The notes: generated from the letters alone by a model not told the origin. A stretch of DNA of 64,000 nucleotides from Atherinomorus stipes (GCA_023101725.1 JALJCO010013662.1:27649-91648), one strand, 5' to 3'. Counted from the stretch's first letter, positions 10,966 to 23,088 are shown. Numbers and translations are program-made.

Positions 10966-12603
10966 ATGTTTCTCTCATCGTCGCAGCAAAAAGCTCTTGC
11001 TTTAATTCTCCTGCGGAGGAGGAGGAGGAGATCAGCACCAAATCAGAGGGTGTGGGTCCATCCGATCCTGATGGCAAGGCAGGACTTGGGGGAGTACCGG
11101 CCCGTCCTGGAGCTCCACTTTCATACGGACAGTTTCGAGGTTTACTTCAGGGTGACCAAGGAGCAGTTCGGCAGCCTGTTGTCCAGAGTTGGTCCAAGCC
11201 TCGAGAGAATGAGGACAAACTTCAGGCAGCCCATCTCTCCAGCTGAACGCCTGGCCATTTGTTTGAGGCGAAGTGAATTTTCATATTTGGTCATTATACG
11301 TATGTCTTATAAAAATAAATAAATAAACTGCCTCTTGATGGACACGTGTGTGTGTACTGCATACTGTACACAACCACACACACAAATTTACTGTCATATC
11401 CATGTCATTACACATTTCAGATACCTGGCAACTGGGGACTCATTCACCACCATTGCCTCCAGTTATCGCATGGGGATCTCAACAGTGGCAGGGATCATCC
11501 CAGAGGTCTGTCAGAAGATTTGGGAGAGCCTTGTGGAGGAGTTCCTCCCTGTCCTGAAGGCGGCTTACTGGAGGGAAATAGCCAGGGGTTTCAGGGAGAG
11601 GTGGGACTTTCCCAACTGCTTGGGGGCCTTGGATGGGAAGCATGTTGTGATCCAGGCTCCTGCTAACTCTGGATCACAGTACTATCATTACAAGGGCACC
11701 TACTCCGTAGTCCTCCTTGCCCTTGTGGATGCAAGCTACCGCTTCCGGGTGGTGGATGTGGGGGCTTTCGGCCGCAGCAGTGATGGGGGCATCTTTGATG
11801 CATCTGCATTTGGGCGTGCTCTGCAGGAGGGGACTCTGGATCTGCCAGAGGACACACCTCTACCTGGTGCTGAAGACCTGGGCCCCATGCCTCACATTTT
11901 TGTGGCAGATGAGGCTTTTCCTCTCAAGTTAGTGAAATTCTTTTAATGGATCATTTATGACTATGTAGTATTGTTTATCTAAACATTATCTAAACTACAA
12001 CATGCTTTCACATGAGTCTTGTAGTCTCACCATCTTGAATGTTATTCCTAAACATTTTAATAGTTTTGAATATTTTAGAAAGTCATTACGGCATCATGTT
12101 AACATTTTATGATTGAAAAATGACATATGGGTTTAGTTATTTTACACAATTGTCTTTGTGTTAATTTGCCAGTGGGTGCTGTTCTTATATTTGTTATTGT
12201 TCTTTTTCTATTAAAAGGAGGAATTTGCTCCGGCCCTACCCTGGGAGAAACATCTCAAGGTCTGAGAGGGTATTTAACTATCGCCTGTCAAGAGCCTGCA
12301 GAGTGGTAGAGAATGCCTTCGGTATCCTCGCTGCTCAGTGGAGAGTCTACCACTGGGTGGTCGGAGTGAAGCCTGGAAATGTTGACTGGGTTGTCAAAGG
12401 CCACTGTGGCCCTTCACAATTTCCAGAGGTGGAACTCCACACCCCAGGCAACATCGGAAGAAGCTCAGCCGTCCCCTGCTTTGCAAGATCTGTGACGAGT
12501 TGGCTCCAATCGTGCCTCCCAGGATGCCCTCTCTGTGCGGGAGAAGTTCACCACCCTCTTCCTGTCTGCTGCTGGTGAAGTTCCCTGGCAGAGCAACATT
12601 TAA
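10966..12603 (+). pseudogene. Harbinger transposase (HARBI1-like), frameshifted
   Basis: Exon model: 10966-11267, 11421-11927, and from 12218 or 12221 onward. The first intron appears to start with GC rather than GT (AG|GCGAAGT), which gives the family phrase LAICLRYLATGDS across the junction. The second uses GTTAGT. Catalytic residues are visible in GALDGKHV, in DVGAFGRSSDGGIF and in VVENAFGI (D, D, E). Shortly after the last, near 12395-12405, the frame is lost, and the expected family sequence continues in the next frame to a stop. The encoded enzyme would cut and move the element with help from the MADF partner. Confidence 0.88.
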
Positions 12604-12839
12604 TCCTGCCAACCTGACCCACACCCTTTCTGCTGCTCCTCAAAACGGCTCTTTTAAGAGCCAACTGTTTACTCCTTAAGAGCTTTTCCTTATCTTCACT
12701 AATCACAATCAAATCAAATCTTGTTTGTATGACCTAAATTCACAAAACACATTTTGACCTGTGCTTTGTTAATGCAAAGACTAGATATATCTGGTACAAC
12801 AATTACTGTTTTGCTTTCAAAAAACATTTTATTGAACTA

Positions 12840-12916
12840 AAGACAGAGTGTGTGCGTGTGTGTCTGCATGTGTGTGTAGAGATGTGTGTGTGTGTGTCTG
12901 CATGTATGTGTGTGGG
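12840..12916 (+). repeat. TG-rich microsatellite
   Basis: Interrupted GTGTGT sequence between the two convergent Harbinger genes. Confidence 0.8.
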
Positions 12917-12920
12917 GTGA

Positions 12921-13342
12921 CTATGAAAACTCAGCACGGTGAAGTGCCTGCAAAATCTCTATTTTAACTAAACTCCTCTTCTCCTCTGACAGACTCCAGA
13001 GACGAGGAGCCAAGCTCAACAAGAAGAGCTCCTCAGCATCCGGCTGCTTTCTGAGAAGCCCCATCACCTCCTTTTCAAATGCATCCTCCTCTCTCTGATG
13101 TTTTTTCTTTCTTCCTGCAGATGGACTTGGGGTAGGAGGACGGGGAGGCTGGCTGGTCCCTGCAGGCGGTGGCAGTGGGGGTGAGGTCTCCACCACACTT
13201 GGCTCCAGGAAGGACATAATCCCGAAAAACTTCCACGCCACTTGCTCTCCTCCTGCAGACCCACTTCGCTTCTCCCTAGCTGCCTTTCTCTCCTTCATAT
13301 AACGGTCCCTCAGGTTCTTCCACCTCTTTTTTAGATCTTCCA
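12921..13342 (-). CDS. Harbinger MADF/Myb-like protein, exon 2
   Basis: Starts after acceptor TATTCACAG and is in phase with exon 1. It encodes the second half of a MADF domain (KKRWKNLRDRYMKERK, then WKFFGIMSFL), a proline-rich linker and a basic KKKHQRE stretch, then a C-terminal helical segment (EEKRSLVKIEILQALHRAEF) like the BESS-type tail. In this superfamily the Myb/MADF partner carries the transposase into the nucleus and binds the element ends. The frame is intact to a TAG at 12921-12923. Confidence 0.82.
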
Positions 13343-13797
13343 CTGTGAATAGTTAGATATGTTTTTAAAAACTTCTCTACTTCAAAATGTGTCCAACAAT
13401 ATGTGAACATAAGGTTCGATCTATGAGTTTGTTTTTGGTCCTTTTTTTCTGAGAAAATGTGTGTCAATAAAGTCTTACATTTTCCTCATTCTGATTAACT
13501 ATCTCTGGACTCAGTACAGCTGCACCACTTATCTGCTGCTCCTATCTCACATTATTGGATTAATTGATCAATCCAGATATGTCTGACAATTATGACTTCA
13601 GACATACCTGGATTAACCAGTTTTTTAAAATAATGTAACTCAGGAGAACAATAGCAGTCTTCCTGTCAAGAAGTAGTAGATTATATATTTCTGGCATGTT
13701 ATTGAAAAAAAAGCTTATGTGCCTTTGCTAAATAGCTCATGTTAAGCTGATATTTATGGTTAAAAGTAAACGTTTCAAGCCTTCACTCTGAACAAAC

Positions 13798-13927
13798 CTG
13801 GCATATTCATCAAATCACTGATCTCCCTCCATCTCTGTCCGTTCCTGGTGAGATCACGGAAGGCATTTTGTCTACTGTCCCAGAGCTCTGGATGTAGTGA
13901 CACCAAGTAAATCAATTTGTCTTCCAT
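13798..13927 (-). CDS. Harbinger MADF/Myb-like protein, exon 1
   Basis: 43 codons plus one base, from ATG at 13927 to donor CCAG|GTTTGTT. It encodes the first half of the MADF domain with HPELWDSRQNAFRD and RWREISDLM. The split codon joins exon 2 without a frame change. The joined protein is about 183 residues. Confidence 0.8.
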
Positions 13928-14501
13928 TTTTCGTTTGACTGCAGATCTACTTCCTCAAATTTTTTCCCTCCAGAACCGGCTTATCTCTTATTGGACGCGC
14001 TAGGGTGTCGTCACAGCGCGCAGCGGCACCACGGCGGCATGCGCCCACCTTGCGTGCCGCGGTGCTCCGCGGCATGGCGGAACGCGCTGCCGCAGCGATA
14101 CCACATACACAATGAATGGGTTTGCCACCGTCGGCCTGCGCTTGCCGCGTTCTATCTGAAAGGGCCTTCACCCTTTCTGTTCTCTGGATGCCATCAAGCA
14201 GGGCTGATCTCAGGGCGGCAGACCCGAACCCAGCCAGTACAGAATTCAGTGAACTGGACTTTTATCAACAGGTCCAACCTGCTGGCTGTGCACAGACTAC
14301 GGAGGTGTTCTGCCAGCTCCACTGAATTGGCATGCGGCTCGAAGGACCACAATCTTAGATTAAGAAAGAATGAGACACACAAGTTAGAGTTTGTTGAAGC
14401 AACGAACTCAGGACTGGGTCCTGGGTTTTTCTCTGCCTTCCAGCTTTTATTCATCCAGGACAGCTTAGACAAAACAACTCCTTGTATGGAAAGATAACAG
14501 G

Positions 14502-14552
14502 ATGGATGGATGCAAGGATGGATGATGGATGGATGGATGGATGGACGGACGG
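14502..14552 (+). repeat. (GGAT)n microsatellite
   Basis: Imperfect GGAT/GGAC repeats next to a LINE 3' end. LINE tails often seed such arrays. Confidence 0.85.
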
Positions 14553-14940
14553 ACAGATGGGTGGATGAAATGAAAAATACTTTATTCGTACCAGCAGGGA
14601 AATTCAGCATTGTAAAAAGCTTTCTCTTTTTTTTTAAACAATATAACATTATATGAAATGATAATATAACAAAATCAGTCAGTCAGTCTTGATCTTCAGG
14701 GTGATGCTGCTGCAGGAATGAATTTCTGTATCTCTCCGTCCTACAGCGAACCTGACGCAGCCTCCCACTGAACACACTCTGTTGATTCTTCAACGTGTTG
14801 TGGAGAGGAGGAAGAATCCTCCATCATCTTCATCAGCTTGTGCAGCATTCTTTTCTTAACGATCATCTCCAGCGGCTCCAGAGTTCTCCCCAGCACAGAA
14901 CCAGCTTTCTTGATCAGCTTGTCTAGTTTCTTCAAGTCTC

Positions 14941-16319
14941 TGATTCTGATGCTGCTGCTCCAGCAGATGCTGCAAAGCTAATTGCACTTTCCACAACAGA
15001 CTTGTAGAAGATCTGCAACATCTTGATGCAGACGTTGAATGATCTCAGCTTCCTTAAGAAGTAGAGTCTGCTCTGACCTTTCTTGTAGATGTAGTCAGTG
15101 TTGCATTTCCAGTCGAGTCTTTTGTCCAGCTGAACTCCAGGTATTTGTAGTTCTCCACCACCTCCACCTCCTCTTCCAGGATGTAGACAGGACTATGCTG
15201 CTTATTCTTGCTCCTCCTGAAGTCAACAATCATCTCTTTAGTCTTGCTGGTATCTAAGATGAGCTGATTGTTACCATTTCACAAACTGACTGACCAGTTC
15301 CCTGTACTCGGCTTCTTGTCCATCACTGATACACCCCACAACTGCAGAGTCATCAGAGTATTTCTGCAGATGACAGGATCAGAGTTGTACTGGAAGTCTG
15401 AGGTGTACAGTGTAAAGAGGAATGGTGAGAGTACAGTTCCTTGTGATGCTCCAGTGCTGCTGATCACCATCTCAGACACACAACCTTTCAGTCTCACAAA
15501 CTGTGGTCTGTTTGTTAGGTAGTCGTAAATCCAGGTGGTTGTGGAGGATCCACCTGGAAGTTATGGAGCTTCTCACATAGCAAAGCAGCTGAATAGTATT
15601 AAAGGCACTTGACAAATCAAAGAACATGACCCTCAAAGTGCTGCCTGACTGATCCAGATGAGAGTGGGCTCTCTGAAGCAGGAAGATGATGGCGTCTTCA
15701 ACCCCAAGCCCATTACCATATGTGAACTGTAATGGGTCCTGAAAGGTGTTGACTTGCTTGTTGAGGTGAGCCAGTAAGAGTCTCTCCAGGACTTTCATGA
15801 TGTGAGATGTCAAGGCAACTGGTCTGTAGTCATTTGGTTCAGCTGGTTTTGGTTTTTAGGGACTGGAACAAGACCGGATGTTTTCCACAGCACGGGAACT
15901 CTGTTCTGTCTCAGGCTGATGTTAAAAAGGTGCTGGAGAACCGGACATAGTTGTTCTGAGCAGGTCTTGAGAACTCTGGGACTGACACCATCTGGACCTG
16001 CAGCCTTGTTCTGGTTCAGTTTCCCTAGCTGTTTCTTGACCTGGTTGCAGGAGACAGTCAGGCTGGAGGTGGAGACAGAGGAGGTCTCAGGATGTCCTGA
16101 TGTGGAGACAGAGGAGGTCTCAGGATGTCCTGATGTGGAGGCAGAGGAGGTCTCAGGATGTCCTGATGTGGAGGCAGAGGAGGTCTCAGGATGTCCTGAT
16201 GTGGAGACAGAGGAGGTCTCAGGATGTCCTGATGTGGAGGGAGATGAAGCTGTGTTCAGGTCCATGACTGAGGTGCAGGGTGACAGAGTGGAGGTGGGAC
16301 AGGAAAGCTGTGGGCTCAT
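14941..16319 (-). pseudogene. LINE reverse transcriptase region
   Basis: Fragments in different frames show NKAAGPDGVSPRVLK (before domain A), MFFDLSSAFNTIQ (domain A), GASQGTVLSPFLFTLY (domain B) and, in the next frame near 15330-15360, a YSDDSA domain C. Frameshifts separate these blocks. Near its N-terminal end it carries an in-frame 33-bp tandem repeat (16066-16237). Confidence 0.85.
16066..16237 (-). repeat. 33-bp tandem repeat within the LINE ORF
   Basis: About five copies of a 33-base unit. Because 33 is a multiple of three, the unit encodes an 11-residue repeat (STSGHPETSSV/A) without breaking the frame. Confidence 0.9.
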
Positions 16320-16582
16320 GGAGGGTGTGTGGAATGTTGGGTTGTCGGCAGGGGGGAACTGAACCTATTGAAGAACATGTTCAGTTCGTTAGCTCTGTCC
16401 AGACCTCCATCAGTCTGGTCCCCCTTTAACTTGAAGCCAGTGATCTTCTTCATTCCCGACCACACATCCCTCACATTGTTCTGCTGGAGCTGCTCTCCAA
16501 CTTCTTCCTGTAGTCCTCCTTCACTTCTTAGTCTGTGTTTTCAGTTGTTTTTGTGTGGTCTTCAGTAACTCCCTGTCTCCAT

Positions 16583-17748
16583 TAGGGTTGCACGGTATAC
16601 CGGTACCAGTATAGTACTGCAATACTAACGTGTTTAAAACGGTACTATACCAGAATTTAAAAAGAAACGGTACTTTAAAAAGAAAAAAAACGCAGCTAAA
16701 TTGGTAAATTGGAGCCTGTCTCTTTAAGAGCAGCGAGGCCAGCAGTGAGTATGACGTAGTTAATGATGCGGCTCTCAGTGAAGCACCTTCACTGAGGAGG
16801 AGGAGGAGACGTCAGGTAGCAGACAGGCTGCTTCATGGCGAGTGGACGCTGCCGCGGATACCTGAAGTTTGAAGTGTTGCCTCCGTTAGCAAGACGGACT
16901 TTGTAGCATCGCTTTCACTGCGGTGCTTCAGTGTTCAACGGCTCACCTTCGTTATTAGCTTTGAATCCGTAATACTTCCAAACTGTACTTTGAGCCCCTA
17001 CTTTATCAACACGGGCTTTTCCAAAGCCGTCATCTTTTCTTTTTTCCTCTAAAGGAAAACTACGCGGACTTAGTGACTTCAGTCAGGAACAACTGGTGCT
17101 GATGTTGTTCAGTTATGTCAAAGTAAAAAACACAAAACCTTCCAGCCCAGTAGAAACCTACAGAAGCCTACATACGACACATAAACGGTTAATAAATACA
17201 TTTTTAATTTTCTTCAAGGTTATTACAGCCTTAAAATGTCTAAATAAGTTTAAAAATGGTGACAGAGATGAACTGACTATAATTATTAATACAACTTGAC
17301 TGATGTTGAAGTCAGTCACACAAACATGATTTTATAGACATTACCTAATAATGTTTCATATCATAAACTATTGAGACACAACTTTAAATAAATTAACATT
17401 TTGAAACACATTTAAAAAAAATATTCCAAAAGCCTTACAATATGTAATTCATTTAGATATTTTTTCAATTTATTTTTCTAATTATGTCCATATAATGTTT
17501 CATGTATAGAATGATTTTGATTTTAATTTGGCATTGCTTTATATTACTGGTTCTCTGTGTTTTAAATTGAAGATTTTACCTCTTTATTTGATTATTTTAA
17601 AATAAAGACTTCAAGAGCAATAACACAAATAAAAGAAATATTTAGTTTGGTTTACCTTTTTTAAAAAAGTATCGAAAAGTACCGAAAAGTATCGAAATAC
17701 AAAATGGTATCGGTATCGAAACGGAAATTTGGTATCGTGACAACCCTA
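16583..17748. mobile_element. hAT-type MITE inside the LINE
   Basis: The ends are TAGGGTTGCACGGTA and TCGTGACAACCCTA, an imperfect TIR. They are flanked by the exact 8-bp duplication GTCTCCAT (16575-16582 and 17749-17756). Subterminal GGTATCGAAA-like repeats are visible at the right end and GGTACTATACC-like ones at the left. No transposase frame is present. Confidence 0.88.
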
Positions 17749-18885
17749 GTCTCCATCCCTGAAAGCTTTCTTTTTGATGTTCAGCAGCTTTTTCAGGTCA
17801 CTGGTGATCCAGGGTTTGTTATTGGAGAAGCACCTCACTGTTCTTGTTGGAACGTTGTTGTCCACACAGAAGTTTATGTAATCTGTCACACACTCAGTCA
17901 TGGTGTTGATGTCATCTCCATGAGGTTCACAGAGGACATTCCAGTCTGTGGCCTCAAAGCACCCTCTCAGAGCATCTTCAGCCTCAGTAGACCAGGTTTT
18001 AATCGTCCTCCTAATGACTGGTTGCTGCTGAACGATGGGCTTGTAGGTGGAGGTGAGAAGAACCAGATTATGATCTGATCTTCCTAAAGGAGGCAGGGCA
18101 GAGGAGCTGTATGCATTCTTAGTGTTTGCATAAAATAAGTCCAACATCTTATTTTCTCTGGTGGAGCAGCTGACAAACTGCTGGAAAGTTGGTAACATAG
18201 CAGAGAGGGAGACGTTGTTGAAGTCTCCAGAGATCGCCATGAATGAGTTTGGATGCTGTGTTTGTAGTTTAGCCATGACGGAGCTGATGACATCACAGGC
18301 TGTCTCTGGTGCTGTACCTGGTATTATATAAACCGCTACCAGAATAACACAGGCAAACTCTCTGGGTAAATAATATGGACGGAAACTCACAGCTAACAGT
18401 TTCATGTCTCTTGTGCAGATCTTCTCCTTGACAGTGACGTGTCCTGGATGGCACCAACGCTGATTGACCAGCACTGCAATTCCGCCTCCCTTTTGCTTCC
18501 CGCTGAGCTGTTTATTTCGGTCTGCACGGACCGTCTTGAAGCCGTGTACAGACGCATTACAGTCCGGGATGTGTTCACTCAGCCATGTCTCGGTGAAACA
18601 CATGATACTGCATTCTCTGTACTCTTTCTGAGACCTTGTTAGCACTTCAAGCTCGTCCATCTTGTTAGCTAGCAATCTCACGTTACCCATCACAACAGTT
18701 GGAAGAAACGGTTTAAATCTCCACCGTTTTTCTCTCTGCCTTACCCCTGCCCTGCATCCTCTTGTCTTTCTCCTTAACTCCACTTGGATTTGATGTGTTA
18801 TTTCGCTAAAAATCTTGATTTGGGAGAGTGTTAACAGTTGATCCCGGTGGTAAACATTTTTTCCGTTGCTATGGATACACATCAT
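17749..18885 (-). pseudogene. LINE apurinic-type endonuclease
   Basis: A 379-codon frame with NVRLLANKMDEL, FTETWLSEHIPD (catalytic Glu), ISGDFNNV (Asp and Asn) and LGRSDHNLV (SDH). This is the order of an AP-endonuclease-like domain. It would nick target DNA to prime reverse transcription. The frame continues into the linker toward RT until the MITE interrupts it. Confidence 0.88.
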
Positions 18886-18890
18886 AACAA

Positions 18891-19549
18891 GTGGTGAAAA
18901 AAGCCAAATATATGAAGAAAAATTTCCTGAATTGCACAGCCTTCAAACCAGCATAAAAAATCCTCCCAGAAAAACCTAATCTGACAAATAATGTCAATAA
19001 AAAATACAACTATATTTGAAAAAAACACAAAAGTTAAGGGGGAGCTATTACAAACTGCAGCTACCTAGCAGTGCATTCCAGAACTTTTTTTGGATGGATG
19101 GATGGATCACGCCAATCACGTCTCATATAGTGTACCAAATCAACTCTGCTTCAGCCACAAATTCATGTAATCTACGTGTCATCGGCGCTAGAAAACCACC
19201 TTCTGGTTTTCCTCCATATGATGGTGCAACATGAAAGCACGTTGACAATGGCCTGATTTGCCGTCATTTATTTTCCTGATTTCTGTCACATGGCTGACAT
19301 CATCAACCATCAACCCAGTGTGATGACACACCAGACACGAAGTGGTGGGGGCGGAGGACATGCAGCTCGCAGCGGGGGCATCAGGCCCGGCTGTTCTAGC
19401 AAATAGAAAAGGAGCCTCGTTGTAAACAGGGTCAACCCGGGCTTGAAAAACCCATGTGGACTCACTAATTTCAATGGGAAATCATCTTAAGTGTGCACGA
19501 ATTACCAGAGCCGTTACAGCACTTGAGCACTTCATACTAGAGCCCTGCA
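18891..19549. other. Unassigned intron sequence
   Basis: Opsin intron 2 sequence with a short GGAT run near 19092. Nothing else recognised. Confidence 0.4.
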
Positions 19550-19729
19550 TTGGGATTGGGATCCCGCGGGACCCAATGCAAATCTCGCGGTAGCGGGTGG
19601 TTTTGAGGTTTCATTGGGCGGGAGTGGGCGGCTGAGAATAGACAGCGGGACCAGACTTGGTAGTCGCAATGGGGAGTACAACTGAGGTTCGTAACAAAAT
19701 TAAGGCTGGAGATTATGAAGTTAAAGAAA

Positions 19730-21110
19730 AAAGGGAAAATCAGTTATCTGGTAAGACTTTAAAGTAGTTACAAACAAAGAAGGCAAAGAGTTGGACTTTG
19801 TGAGCTGTGACAAGTGTGGCAAAGTGCTTGTTTACAATGGGCATAAATCTGGAACTTCTGGGTTAAGGTGACACACCTGCTCCACACTACCTGGCCAGAA
19901 TAAACCGATTTTTAAGGACCAAACAGCTACTCTTCCTGCTCATTTCAAGCAGGACACTACAGAGAAAATGTGTCGAACTGTGCTGTAAAGACATTCGTCC
20001 TTATGATGTTGTTGCCGGAGCATGGCCAGTTTAATGTGAAAGACATCCTGCCTCATCCAACAACCGTATCAAGACATGTTGAGAAAAAAATCACAAGAGG
20101 TGCAGGCGCTGGTGGCAGCAGAAATAAAACCCATCATTGCATCTTATGGGTGTGCTATTACAGCGGACAAATGGACGGAAGATTACCACAAAACATGATT
20201 CATATCCAGCACGATCCAATACACGGATGAGGACTTGCATCTCGTCTCGAGGGTGCTGTTTTCAACTCCTTTTGAAAGTGGTGTACCGAAGACTGCTGAC
20301 AACATACGGAGCCTGCTGTTTCAAAAACTTCGTACATTTGGAATAGATTCATCGCTGCTGGTCAGCCATGTTGTTTTTGTTACTGACCGCTGAGCAAACA
20401 TCGTCGCAGCCTTACGTGGATGCACGAGGCTAAACTGCAACGCTCACATCCTCAATGAACGAGGGAACGAGGAAATTTCGGCTCTACAGATGGACAATAA
20501 CCAGTACGAACGAATTGCACAGATCTGCAAGGACACTTTGAAATCAGTGTCTGAATTCCTGAAGTTATTCAGAGATGCCACCAATGACCTCGAATCTGGC
20601 GATTCAGTCAGCGCATCTTTTGCCGTGCCATGGTCCGTCAGACTAATCGAACACTGTCAGGCAGCTTCCCTTGATCGCTTTTTATTTTTTTAGATGTGTT
20701 TTTTTAAAACATTTCTAATTCTACGTAAAGGTGCAAAAGAAACATGCGCTTTGACATGGTGCCAGCGGAAGACAAACCGCCACCGCCAGTGAAAAAAACA
20801 CCAGGCCCAGATCGGTTCTCAGAGTGGGAAGAAGATCCCTCCTTCACTTCAGGACCAAAGCCAGTTGATGAAGAAATATCTGAATACATCAGCGCCTGTC
20901 TGTCCGACAATCCAGACCCATGTGACGTGCTTCAATGGTGGAAATTTCACAAAGAAAGATTTCCTGCGCTGTCAAAGCTTGAGCATCCTTGCGTCCAGTG
21001 CGCCATCGGAGAGAGCCTTTAGTGTCTGTGGGTGCATTTTAGAGGAAAGACGCAGTAGCCTGAAACCAGAGTCTCTTAACATACTATTCCTGCACAGTAA
21101 TCTCAAATAA
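19730..21110 (+). pseudogene. hAT transposase, ZBED1-like, degraded
   Basis: Near 19760-19880 translation gives FVSCDKCGKVLVYNGHKSG, a BED zinc-finger pattern. Near 20830-21108 fragments in two frames give VDEEISEYI, WWKFHKERFPALSKL and SAPSERAFSVCG, the hAT dimerisation domain. Many stops and frameshifts lie between. It is a relic of a cut-and-paste transposase. Confidence 0.78.
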
Positions 21111-21137
21111 GGCAGTGTCTGATTGTGTTCTCATTAA

Positions 21138-22157
21138 CTCATTGACTGCCAGACCTTTTCCGAGCAGAGCGCTCCATATTGCCAGGATTTTTAAGCATTT
21201 TCACTGATTTTGGGAGATCCACAGAATATTGTGTACTATGCCAATACAAACACTGAATGTACCAAAGGTAAGCTTAGACTCTCTTCTTTTATCAGAAAAA
21301 AAACATTTGTTTCTAGCTTTTTCCATTCTTTAGTAATCTGCAGTAGAACATGGCTTTGTTGCAGCGAAAATGCCTGTTTCTGAGCAAAACCCTGAGAAAA
21401 ATAGCTTTGAATGCTGAGGTCCGCTTCAAGTGGAAAAGTGTGTTTGATGCTAATATTTTTTTACTTTAGTAACACCATCATCTGATCAGCTGTTTACTTC
21501 TATGAAACAACAAATACAACACTGAGAAAAGAGTTTTGGAGGCAAAATAATTATTTACTAGCTGAATAAGTCACAACAAGTTTGTTTCACAACACAATAT
21601 TTGACAGAAACAGAGAGCAGAAACGTCTCCTCTACTCCTCCCCCCTCCCTCATTCTCTTTCCACCGTTGCTTAGGTGTGCACGCAGTGCAGCCCCCCCCC
21701 CCGCGGGAAACAACCGCGTGCTGTAGACTTACTTTCACTTTCAGCTGCCGCACTTCGCTGCTGTATTTCCATCGTGTCTTCGATCGATCGTGTGTCTGTC
21801 ACCGATCACTTTTTCCACAAACTTTCCTCCTTCATCCACCTCCTAAACTGCTTCCATTACGACCGGTCGCCATGTTCTCTACCCCTCGAAGCAGTTGGAA
21901 TCGAGCACTCTTTTTGGGCTAACAGCCGTTAGCTCTAACAACCTCTAACAACACAGGAAGCATCATGGAATCGCATCACTTCCTGGTAGGTTTTTTTAAG
22001 CTTGTCTGACACCGCCATCTGCTGGATTACATGAAAACTACCGAAAAAATCATGATCAGCCTTTGGTACTTTCTGACAAGCTCCTTCAGGGATTAAAACA
22101 GCTCCCCTGATTAAAACCCTTAATTAACGTGGAAGCACGTGAATGCCAGCCAGTGAG
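21138..22157. mobile_element. piggyBac-like TTAA MITE
   Basis: Flanked on both sides by TTAA (21134-21137 and 22158-22161). The ends CTCATTGACTGCCAG and (inverted) CTCACTGGCTGGCA match imperfectly. No transposase frame. It lies in the 3' part of the ZBED/hAT remnant and is younger than it. Confidence 0.75.
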
Positions 22158-22564
22158 TTAAAGGTCGTGTTTTCTGGGCACTTGAAATAGGTAATGATTG
22201 TTGCGTTTACCCCCTCGACTTGTCTCGGGTTTTCATTTGTTTATAAGCTCTTGTTTAGACTCAGCATGCCGTTGAAACAGTAGAACAGACTTGCTGTTTC
22301 AAAATGGAGATTTGATTGTGTTTTCACTCATGCCTCTCTTCTGTTACATAAAGGCCTCAATAAAACTGTTCTAAATCATTGATCAGTGGTTGTGTTGGGG
22401 AGCATTGCCCCCCAGCGAGCAGTTGTTTAACTATGGTGGTTTAGCAGGTGGGTTGGTCCGCTTCAGTTACTACAGTATGAACACAAACCGAAGCAAAGAA
22501 AGGTCCGAAATTTTTCAGAAATCCCCCCCAATCGGACTGAGGTCCTGGGCTATTTTGGTGTGAA

Positions 22565-22980
22565 AACACCCTTAAACCCAACTGAGCATCTCTGAGAGAC
22601 CTGAAAATGGCTGTCCACCACTGTTCACCATCCAACCTGACAGAACTGGAGAGGATCTGCAAGAAGAACCAGAAGATCCCAAATCCAGGTGTGGAACACG
22701 TGTTGCATCATTTCCAAGAAGACTCATGACTGTACCAGCTCAGAAGTACTTCTACTCAGTACTAAACAAAGTACTCAATACTTATTACCGTGTCATATTT
22801 CACTTTTTCTTTTTAAATACATTTGTGAAAATTCCTACATTTCTGATTTTTCTGTCCAGATGGGGTGCTGAGTGACATTAATGAGAAATAAAATATTTTT
22901 TTTTTATTTTAGCAAATGGCTGCAATGAAACAAAGAGTGAAAAGTTTAAAGGGGTCTGAATACTTTCTGTACCCACTGTA
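22565..22980 (+). mobile_element. Tc1-like transposon 3' remnant
   Basis: Translation near 22590-22690 gives RDLKMAVHHCSPSNLTELE, the C-terminal end of Tc1-like transposases of fish. The right end reads GGGTCTGAATACTTTCTG then CCACTGTA, a typical Tc1-like terminal sequence. The 5' part is lost. Confidence 0.72.
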
Positions 22981-23088
22981 TGTAGGCAATGAAAAATGCT
23001 TCATTATGATCCAGAAATGAAGATAATCTAAATGAAAGTAGTAAAAAAAAAAAGTCCTGTGATTGGCCGAGACGGTCAGGTGACCCAC

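Larger units (their letters stand above)
10684..14167. mobile_element. Full-length Harbinger (PIF) DNA transposon
   Basis: The ends are AGGCCCTTTCAGATAGAACG and its inverted copy, flanked by the 3-bp duplication TCA (10681-10683 and 14168-14170). The 3484-bp element carries the two genes that define this superfamily in animals: a DDE transposase on the plus strand and a MADF/Myb-like protein on the minus strand, arranged tail to tail. It sits in opsin intron 2. The transposase has a frameshift, so this copy is probably inactive, but it is well preserved. Confidence 0.93.
14568..18890 (-). mobile_element. Rex1-like APE-type LINE, interrupted by a MITE
   Basis: Minus-strand element with endonuclease (17746-18885) then reverse transcriptase (about 14940-16320), ending in a 3' UTR with TTTACAATGCTGAATTTC. 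A second copy of this 3' end lies at 45700-46065. A hAT-type MITE (16583-17748) splits the region between endonuclease and RT. The RT has frameshifts. Endonuclease plus single RT without RNase H places it near CR1/Rex1. The exact clade is recalled, not computed. Confidence 0.85.
19550..22380 (+). mobile_element. ZBED-type hAT transposon remnant
   Basis: The left end resembles a hAT TIR (TAGAGCCCTGCATTGGGA), but no matching right end or duplication was found. Inside are a BED-finger region and a hAT C-terminal dimerisation region, both broken. A piggyBac-like MITE interrupts the 3' part. Confidence 0.65.
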
